Shown here: one piece after another, positions 56,530 through 64,000 of the stretch | How the letters are laid out: every line of letters starts with the position of its first letter | Numbering within the stretch: position 1 is the stretch's first letter | NCBI GenBank assembly: GCA_963565915.1 | Contig: OY751487.1 | Span: 4,340,001 to 4,404,000 of the forward strand | Direction: 5' to 3' | Source: Entoloma clypeatum | Taxonomy: Eukaryota; Basidiomycota; Agaricomycetes; Agaricales; Entolomataceae | DNA: 64,000 nt | Notes under the pieces: model-generated | What the model saw: only the letters and a program-made list of their open reading frames with translations | Databases searched by the model: none | Told to the model about the DNA's origin: nothing | Program-made: the position numbers and the translations under genes

Positions 56530-58603
56530 TTACGCCCTCGTGGACGCTGCCCGTCTCGGAGCAGGCGCCTTTGACATCTCTCTCCCTTCCATCGCCCCTT
56601 CGACAGCACCCACACTCGACGATCTCGGCGCCGGCTGCGGACGGACAGAGGTAGGTCGAATGACAGCTTCAACGTCTTCGGCGGCGACCTTGCGGGCCTG
56701 CGTAAAGAAGAGCTTCGCATCACGTTCGGAAATGTTCTCAATGAAATAGGTGTTGCCTACAGCCAAGAAAGGGTGGTTTATCTCTATTAGAGAGGTGATT
56801 AACATGAAAAGAAAACGTTGTACCGCGGGGCACGATAAACATGGAGCCTGTGGTGAGAACCAGACTGGTTTCGTGGATCTTCAAATTGATCGCGCCCTCA
56901 ATGATGTAAAAGACCTAAGAAGGGAAGAGAACTGAGAATGTGTCGACCGAGGAAGAGGAAGAGTTCGCATACATATGTGTTATCTTTGGTCGCTTTGCTG
57001 GGTTTTCGACCACGAGCTGGGACGACAAGAACGCCAGCAGCAATAAAGTCGGCGTCGCCAAAGACTTTCTGGAAAGACCAATCGTCGCTCGTGACCTTCT
57101 CAGGCTTCAACATCTTCGTAGTCCATGCCACACCTGGAGGAAAAATTTCAGCAAGGTTTACTGGAATCCCATCAACAGAAAACTTACGTCTCTCAACTTC
57201 CTCTTTCGTAGTATAATCGTTCACCACACAATGCGGGTCCGTCTCATCGTCCCAGCCCTCCTCCGGATTCGTCACAGGCACGACTTTGATCTGCACTTCC
57301 TCGATAACCTTGCTCTTGCTCCTGTATCGCGCCAGGCCCCGTTTCCGCTTTCCCAGAGGCTCAGGCTCTTCACGTGGTATTCGCCTGATTTCCTTGATAG
57401 GTGCCACAAGGAGCGGTCCGTTTCTCTCATCTTCATCTTCCCTCCGTCCGTAAACCAGCTTTTCGCCCCGCCACCATTCAAGCGGCTTGTAGTGTGATCG
57501 AGCGCTTTTCCGCACGCCTTCCCGAACAGCTGTACGATGTTTGTTGGATATGAGGATTTAGAAAAGAGACGTAAAACACTCACGCCGATTCTCCTTCTTT
57601 GACCTGCTGCGCGACTCCACGCGAGGTTTCCTTGGCTCCTCAATCGTGATCTTTGCTTTCTTCTTCTGCCGCGGTGATGGTTCTGGTGGGTCGGGATGGT
57701 CGTCTTCTGCTGCCTGGCCGTCATCATCATCATCAGAATAGCGTTCTTCGACGTTTTCCAGCCCTTGCGCGATTTCGTCCTCCACCTCTGATTCTGGTTC
57801 CTCCGGAACGTGCGATAGTTTGGCTCGCTCTTTGCCCTTGTTTGCCCTCGACACTGGTGGTGGTAGTTCCTCTTCTTCTTCCGGCTCCTCCTCAGGAGCC
57901 TGGTGCGCGTCGCCGCCGACCACGTCCATGTCGTCATCACCATCGTCATCGTCTTGGTCCATCTGCGCAAAGCTAGTATGTTGAGGCGAGACCGGTTCAG
58001 GCGAGCCATAGTCGTCCATGGGATCGTCTTCATCTACGTCTGCTGCAACATAAGATTCCGACAATCTTGAGGAACCAGGCCGCGAGACGCGGTGGCCCAG
58101 TGATTTGCGGCCGGGCCCTCGGCGCGGCGAAGGGATTTCGTCAAAATCGACGTCTGACGTGCGCGAGACAGGTCTTGCGGAGGACGTGGATGTGCGGTAC
58201 GACGTCGGTGTCACGGGAGGCGGGGCATTGGTAAAATAATGCGCCGGACCTAGAGTCCACGGTAAGTTGCCCCCCCCCTTCAGAGTCGCCAGGAATCCCG
58301 AGACCACGTACTGTCAAGCTCCATCGACATCTCGCCGTTCTCGTCGAAATCGTCCGCTAGCATCACCGGAGGCGCCAAAGACTGTTTCCCCTTCCTTCCC
58401 TTTGGCTTCGGCGGCGTGCGCTTGTCCGCTTGCTGCATGATCTCTTCGAATGGCTCGAACCCGTCTGACTTGCGCTCGACATGCTGCACCGCGATGCCCG
58501 TCTTCTTGCCGACTTCGGGGTTGTCGCCTCTGTATGGTATGTGCGCCTTCTGCAGCCCACGGCGCGCGCCCAAGCTGCTCTTGCGTGGCGCTGGGGCGGG
58601 CAT
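56530..58603 (-). CDS. MIF2: Inner kinetochore protein Mif2 / CENP-C
   Basis: Centromere protein that binds CENP-A nucleosomes and recruits the outer kinetochore. Roughly 600 residues, several exons, start MPAPAPRKSSLGARRGLQKA at 58603. The N-terminal Mif2 motif is AHIPYRGDNPEVGKKTG (about 58500-58545). A long acidic disordered middle follows (DQDDDDGDDDMDVV, EEEPEEEEELPPPV). The CENP-C motif RKSARSHYKPLEWWRGEKL is near 57510-57455. The cupin dimerisation domain follows: WSFQKVFGDADFIAAGVLVV, NTYVFYIIEGAINLKIHETS, VPRGNTYFIENISERDAKLF. TGA lies at 56530. All three hallmark modules are present and in frame, so this is the functional copy. Confidence 0.92.
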
Positions 58604-58726
58604 TTGGACGATTGTTTTGTACGAGATATGGTGGAGGTGGCTTAGACGAGAGTCGTGGAACGGGATCGTGGGAATGGATCAAACACGGAAACTGAGACGC
58701 GTTTGGTCTTGTTTGTACTCGCGTCC
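58604..58726. promoter_or_regulatory. Short bidirectional promoter between MIF2 and SLM3
   Basis: Only 123 bp separate the two start codons, which face away from each other. Both 5' UTRs and core promoters must fit here. No motif recognised. Confidence 0.6.
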
Positions 58727-60433
58727 ATGATTGCTTGCGTTCGCTCAGGGCTTGCTCGCTATTTTCGACGATGGCCAGCTCGTTCGTATGCAACTCGTGC
58801 GAGGGAACTGGGTCCCAAGACTGGAGATAGAGGTAAGAAGGATGTGAGCGTCCTCTGGAATTTCTGTCTAACAGGCCCACAAGTTGTCGTCGGTATGTCA
58901 GGCGGCGTCGACTCGTCGTTGGCAGCCAAGCTGCTCGCAGACCAGGTTGGCACGCGCATTTCCACATGAGAAAGTTTGACTGAATGATAACTCGCCACAG
59001 GACTTTGATCTGTCAGCCGTTTTCATGCGCAACTGGGACACACGAGACGAGTCGGGCACCGACAAAGGCTGCGAGTGGGAGAAAGACTGGGAGGACGTCC
59101 AACGCGTGTGTCGGCACCTCGATATACCCTGCACCCTGGTCCGGCACCTCCTCTCCACTTTATGCCCTCGGCCGCCCAGTTGATAATCGACTTTTTTTTT
59201 TCCTTTTCCTCTTGGGAAAAGATAGATTTGTCGATGGAATACTGGAACAGAGTTTTCGAGCCTGCTCTAGACCAGTGGCAATCGGGCGTATCGCCCAACC
59301 CAGACGTGTGGTGCAACAAGTGCGTTGGCGATGCTCCATTTCGGTTTAATCGACACTGACCGTCAATTCCTTCAGAGAAATCAAGTTTGGCGCCTTATTA
59401 GAACATCTACCCGGCGCGTCAGAGGGAGGAATTAAACCTTGGTTCGCAACAGGTATGTCGTGTTCTCGAACACCCTCTAATCTCTAAACCCCACTTGAAC
59501 CAGGCCACTACGCCCGCAAATCCTGGTCCAACCACCACCCTCCCCGCCCCAAACTCCTCCGAGCCGCCGACAACACAAAAGACCAATCCTACTACCTCTC
59601 CTCAATTTCAGAAGAGGGCCTCAGCCGTGCACTGTTTCCTCTTGGGGACTTGACCAAACTCAAAGTTCGGGCATTGGCAAAGGACCACAAGCTTCCCACT
59701 GCCGAACGACCAGAGAGCATGGGCCTCTGTTTCATCGGCGAAAAATCCAGATTCAATGATTTCCTCTGTATGTCTCCTCTTTCCTTGACATCACCACAAT
59801 ATCATTCATCTCTCCTTATGACGCCAGCATCATACATCCCTCCAAATCCAGGACCCATCATGAACCTCGAAAACGGCGAATGCATCGGAGAGCACTCGGG
59901 ACTGTGGAGTTTCACAGTGGGCCAAAACGTCAGAATAGGAGGAATGCCGCAAAGAATGTTCGTCGCAAAGAAGGACACATCGAAGAACATCATCTACGTC
60001 GTCCCTGGCTCGTAAGTCCTCTTCAATATTTGCCCCCCCCCCTGAAACCTGATTAATCCCATCATAACATCCGTCTAGAAATAACAAAGCATTATTCACC
60101 GTCTCTATATCAGTGTCCAACTTTTCCTGGATTTGGGCAGATTCTCCCCCGGCTCCTGATATCACCTGCTCACAAGGTTTCCGGGCGCGTGTCAAACATT
60201 TATACCGTATGGAAACAGTTCCATGTACCGTCATAAGGTCGACCCCCCAATTTTACGAATTCACTTGGATTGAGCCCTATTTCTTTAGGTCAGAGATGGA
60301 CCGCGGCGGGCTCGTTATCAAGTTGGATGATCCTGAAAGAGCTGTGTCGCTTGGTCAAGTCGCGGTGCTCTGGGATACAGGCGGTGAATGGGTGCTTGGC
60401 TGCGGTATCATCACTGGTGTCATGGCTTCATAG
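58727..60433 (+). CDS. SLM3: Mitochondrial tRNA 2-thiouridylase (MnmA/TRMU family)
   Basis: Adds sulfur to the wobble uridine of mitochondrial tRNAs for Lys, Glu and Gln. Start MIACVRSGLARYFRRWPARS, an Arg-rich, acid-free presequence expected for mitochondria. The first intron joins GDRG to PQVVVGMSGGVDSS, the PP-loop ATP-binding motif. Next are SAVFMRNWDT, then EYWNRVFEPALDQWQSG, and NPDVWCNKEIKFGALLE with the first catalytic Cys. The second, persulfide-carrying Cys is in ESMGLCFIGE. KDQSYYLSS and the beta-barrel C-terminal domain (GQVAVLWDTGGEWVLGCG) complete the fold. Several short introns; TAG at 60431-60433. Length and motif order fit the family. Confidence 0.93.
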
Positions 60434-60526
60434 CGGACCTGCAGCAGGGTCGCATCAATACTTGTATATGTACAGGCCACTGACGGCTTCGATTTCGAAA
60501 AACAAAACATTGTCCGTGTCCGACAG

Positions 60527-60606
60527 AGGCACCACCCGGAATCGAACCGGGGTTGCGAGAAGGTTCAGCTCAGAATCTCGTGTGATAGCCGCTACACTAT
60601 GGCGCC
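60527..60606 (-). tRNA. tRNA-Gln(CTG) with an 8-nt intron
   Basis: Minus strand. Acceptor stem GGCGCCA pairs with TGGTGCC (one G-U). The D arm is GTG...CAC with AGCGG. Anticodon stem CGAGA/TCTCG; loop TTCTGA-T with an 8-nt intron (GCTGAACC) one base 3' of the anticodon CTG, the standard position for nuclear tRNA introns. T arm CCCGG-TTCGATT-CCGGG. Discriminator T, as in fungal tRNA-Gln. Spliced length 72. It lies between SLM3 and the SLC44-like gene. Confidence 0.9.
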
Positions 60607-60757
60607 AATGCATGCTGTCTCGTTTCTTCAAAGCACGATAGGTCCGCTCGCATTGTCTAAAACATTCTTGTCCCCCTCCTTCGCAAAGAAAAGCAAGAAA
60701 AAACCATATATACATGATCGCAGCATTACGACCGACAAGACACCCCCCTAGCCCTAT

Positions 60758-63612
60758 CTAAAACAGTCCGGACCCCGGAAACACCTGCGACGACCTCATC
60801 ATCGCCTCATCCTCCTCATCCTCACTCTCCATCGACGACCGCTGCAACCCCCTCTGACTCTCCACATCACCCTCATCCCGCCCCTTCATCCAGCTCTTCA
60901 TATTCATCTCCACGCTCGTCTGCATCGCATGCTGTCGCTGTTCATGTAGAAGTTGTGATTGTGGTTGTGGTTCCGGCGACACCTCCACTGCAGCCGCAGG
61001 CATAACCACCGCATTGTCCTCCAAATAACTCCTCGCGAACGGGTCCTCATCCTCGTTGTCCATAAGCAGATGCGACGACGGAGATGGCGGCTCCAGAGGT
61101 TGCCGCGGGAGATAGCGCGAAGTCGATTCGGACGGCATGTACTGCGGTTTTGGTGGCTCTGGGTATCTCGCTCGCTGCTGTTGCGGTCGATGTTGTTTTT
61201 GGTGTGGCTTTGACGGGTTCGTGCTCGGTGGAGTCGGCCCAGATCGCCCGGATCGGCTGCGGGGTTGTGATTGAGCCTCATACTCGAACTTAAAGGAAAA
61301 AGACAGGATCGTTAGTTTTTTTTCTTGGAATAGAACAGACAGAGGACATACAACAGCAAAGACTTCGTCCCTCCGACGCTCACCGACATCCTTGTCAATG
61401 CAGTAGCAGATGTACAACGTATCCGCCCTGGAAATTCCATAAGCCAGCAGCATAGAAGATGGAAATAAATAAATAGAAACTCACGTATCCCGGATCAGAC
61501 CCACGCAGAACAGCCCAACAAGCCCCGTCACACCCCCCGCGAGCATGGCGGCACCCAAAGCCTGCTGGGGCGCATCCAAAGTATGTGCTACAAAGAGATA
61601 CGTGGTAAGCGCGAACGGGAAGGTCAAGGTAAGTGGTGCGACCGTCAGAATAGTCAATTGCGCTGTACAAAGTCCCATCAGAAACCTTGGCTTGTATGCG
61701 AGAGGATAAAGCAAAAAAAGAGACACTCACGTTCAGCCGAAAACCCCCGGTTCCCTATCCTCGCCGCCTTCGCCTCGACGCCACCAGTGAGAGCCCGTGC
61801 CCTCCGCGCACTGTTCATGAATGGGTCCCCGGTAAGCCCAGAATACACCAGCGCATATTTGCTCAACGCCGTCGTGACGGTATCAAGGTACCCGACTGTC
61901 ATGCGAATGCCTGTCACGAGGAAGAAGGCCCGCGCGGGGATGTACACGGGGAGGCGCTGCAGGAAGAGCGTCAGCAGCGTGAGGAGGCGGACGATGGTGA
62001 GAATGAGCGCGGAGAGGGCGATGGTACCGAGAGATGTGCCTGTAGAGCGCATGAGAGCGGAGTGGATGATATGCGTTGACATGGGTGGAGGGGGCTGTGC
62101 GTTCGGACTAGGAGTACAAAGGTAAATACCACGAGAGAGAGAATGATAAAGAGAGACGTACTCTGAAAAGTACCATGCACCGATGACGCTAGCGCACGTC
62201 ATACGCAAGATGCCCCGTGCGACACCCCATGACCACAACCAAACGGCCACGGCGCTGGTTATAGCCCAGTTTGCCCAGCTGTAGACGTGCCATTGCCAAG
62301 CTGAAGTCTCTTTGATTGGGTGTCCGATGAGGAGCAGTCGGAAGATGAGGGTCAGGAAAGGGATGGATGCGAGGAGCGTGAGAAGGAGGATGGCGGGGGA
62401 TAAGGCCAGGAGAAAAGGGTTGGCGATGAGGAGTTCGGTTGTCAAGGATAGGGCAGAGGAAGTTGTGTGGATGTGCCGAGGGAGGTTGAGGAGTCGGCGA
62501 GCAGTGAGTAGGGAGAGGGCTAATGGGATGAGGGAGAAGAGTCGAAGGCTGACGAAGAGTCAGTGAAATGATTCAAAAATCGGAATAAAAAGGAGAATAG
62601 GCTGGGCAAGCGAGATCTCGATCACTTACCCGACGGTCTCTCCCCAAGTCGGCTCCGTACCAGCATCCCACATAAAACTGCCCACAAAAGCCCAGATCGC
62701 AGAGATGAGGAGGGTAGCGGGAATAAATACAGATGTTGCAATCATGACGGGACGGACGAATACCCGAAGGAGCAATATGTGTGTATATGCAGCAAATGCA
62801 CTCGCAAATGTGAGTATTGTGAGCATCGGCACTGTGTGTAGCAGGGTGGTATATGGGAGGGTGAGAGGTGGTAGTTTGGTCGGCTTGTGGGTGATGAAAA
62901 GGAGAAGGATGGAGAAGAAGACGCAGAGGGAGATTCCGGCACACCAGAGGGCAGTCCATATCGAGTCGTGGTATTTCCTGCGACCTTTAGGAGTATGACG
63001 TGGATCGGGGAGGGAGAACACATCGAGGGGCCTCACACGACCATCGCGAGGTAGGAGTGAGTCAGTCAAGGACAGCGATATCGGTGCTCTGCTCGTCTTC
63101 GGTGGTGGCGACGGAACCATACGGATAGATTCGCGTCCAAACAAGTCGGGTGGGGGCACGGAGTCCTCGGTGGAATGAGAGGGAGCTGGAGAGGGCGACC
63201 TCGAGTGGGACCGCGAATGTCTCATGAGTGGGGAAGCCAGATGAGCAAGCCAGCCCTTCGGAGAGTCGTCTGGGCTGAGAGACTCGTCGTCCGATGGGAT
63301 GAGAGGGGCCGACTGGGAATTTTCATGGCCTGGATCGAAGCCTGTGCGTTCGTCCTCGTCGAGACGTAGATATGGGTCATCATCATCGTCCTCCGCGTCC
63401 TCGTGAAGGCGATGGCCCCCTCTGCTGGCGCCGCTGGCCCTTAGGTGGGGATCGTCGAGGTCGTCGAGATCAGGATCCAAGTCGTGGCCGGCGCGGGAGC
63501 CGTCATCGGTGGTGAAGGAGAAGAACATGGGCTGAGAGGAAGCGAGGCTTGCGGAGGCATGCTGCTGGCGGTTGAGGAACTGGGAAGCATACGTTGCAAA
63601 CGACGTTGCCAT
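60758..63612 (-). CDS. Choline transporter-like membrane protein (SLC44/CTL, Pns1 family)
   Basis: Large multi-pass protein, roughly 850 residues, starting MATSFATYASQFLNRQQHAS at 63612. The N-terminal 200 residues are acidic, Ser-rich and disordered. Membrane segments follow: WCAGISLCVFFSILLLFI, LLHTVPMLTILTFASAFAAY, ATSVFIPATLLISAIWAFVG, WAITSAVAVWLWSWGVARGI. The CTL-typical segments are GSLG-like STGTSLGTIALSALILTIVR, a TGDPFMNSARRA segment and, near the end, the short ADTLYICYCIDKDVGERRRD, resembling the conserved C-terminal ID(K)D of the family. The Pro/Gln-rich tail ends VFPGSGLF. Six or so exons. The substrate (choline or other) is not settled for fungal members. Confidence 0.82.
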
Positions 63613-64000
63613 TCGGTCGGGCTCGTCGTGGAGAGTTGGGGAGCAAAGAGGACGGTCTGTACAGAGCGTTATTGGATGTCACGACCGTCACAGCCACCTC
63701 CGACTCGGAGCCAGTTCAGACAATGAACCTCGTTAACCCCGTCACTGTCGTGTTCTTATCTGGTACTCTCATACATATTCTCTCTGTATACACTTGAGCT
63801 GGCGTGAGGACGTCGTGCATGAGAATCGATCGTCTGAGTTTCTGTGACACCCCACAATTTTGTCCATTGTTCCCAGACTCCCTCATGAACAGATAACTCA
63901 TGACGGCCTCACGAGCGGAATCCCAGCACTCACACGTCAACCGACGACGTTCCAACACCGCACAGTCAATTCTCCGACCCCTACCTACTCAACCCACCAC
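63613..64000. other. Upstream region of the SLC44-like gene
   Basis: 388 bp to the window edge; only short frames, no gene recognised. It likely holds the promoter of the minus-strand gene. Confidence 0.45.

Noticed and set aside
60527..60606. Functional link between SLM3 and the adjacent tRNA-Gln gene
   Set aside because: Slm3 acts on mitochondrial tRNAs with wobble U; this nuclear-type tRNA has anticodon CTG, so neighbourhood is most likely chance.

Overview
This window is nuclear DNA from a filamentous basidiomycete, most likely a mushroom-forming Agaricomycete. The genes carry many short introns (about 45-70 bp). The protein set points the same way: expanded fungal kinase-like families, a DUF6533-like seven-helix pair, a CE16 acetylesterase-type SGNH hydrolase, a Ty3/gypsy retrotransposon with basidiomycete-type gag-pol, and hAT- and MITE-type DNA elements. 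No organelle, bacterial operon or CRISPR feature is present. All assignments come from reading the sequence; no database search was run.

Layout. 1-1639 is the 3' part of a FunK1-like kinase. 2280-9789 is a small Tc1/mariner-type inverted-repeat element split by a full-length but dead Ty3/gypsy element (2667-9349, 277-bp LTRs). 9790-11683 is mostly empty. 11684-29249 is a dense housekeeping block: CE16 hydrolase, AP-2 mu subunit, Cdc10-type septin, Dnf-type P4 flippase, a broken kinase-like pseudogene and a large coiled-coil protein. 29951-34966 holds two convergent kinase-like genes, one a pseudokinase lacking its catalytic Asp, the other a close paralog of the gene at the left edge. 35180-35913 is a second inverted-repeat element, followed by gene debris, a secreted Asp-tract/Gly-Tyr-His-rich protein, a Trf4/Cid14 poly(A) polymerase whose stop codon lies in a third inverted-repeat element (40303-40981), and a large disordered protein.

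45063-58603 is the most unusual part. It holds three separate genes related to the kinetochore protein Mif2/CENP-C: a complete Mif2 (56530-58603), a protein with the Mif2-type cupin but no CENP-C motif (45063-46339), and a small intact gene with only the Mif2 N-terminal motif (53089-53448). Between them lie a CK1-like kinase, a tandem pair of seven-helix membrane proteins, and an intact multi-exon gene joining an unknown N-terminal region to the C-terminal part of a hAT transposase. The right end has the mitochondrial tRNA thiouridylase Slm3/Mtu1 (divergent from Mif2 over 123 bp), an intron-containing tRNA-Gln(CTG), and a choline-transporter-like (SLC44/Pns1 family) membrane protein.

Functional threads: endocytosis, polarity and membrane asymmetry (AP-2 mu, septin, flippase side by side); nuclear RNA surveillance (Trf4); kinetochore (Mif2 and derivatives); mitochondrial tRNA modification (Slm3). 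Three gene pairs start divergently from short shared promoters: CE16/AP-2 mu, Mif2-cupin/CK1-like, and Mif2/Slm3.
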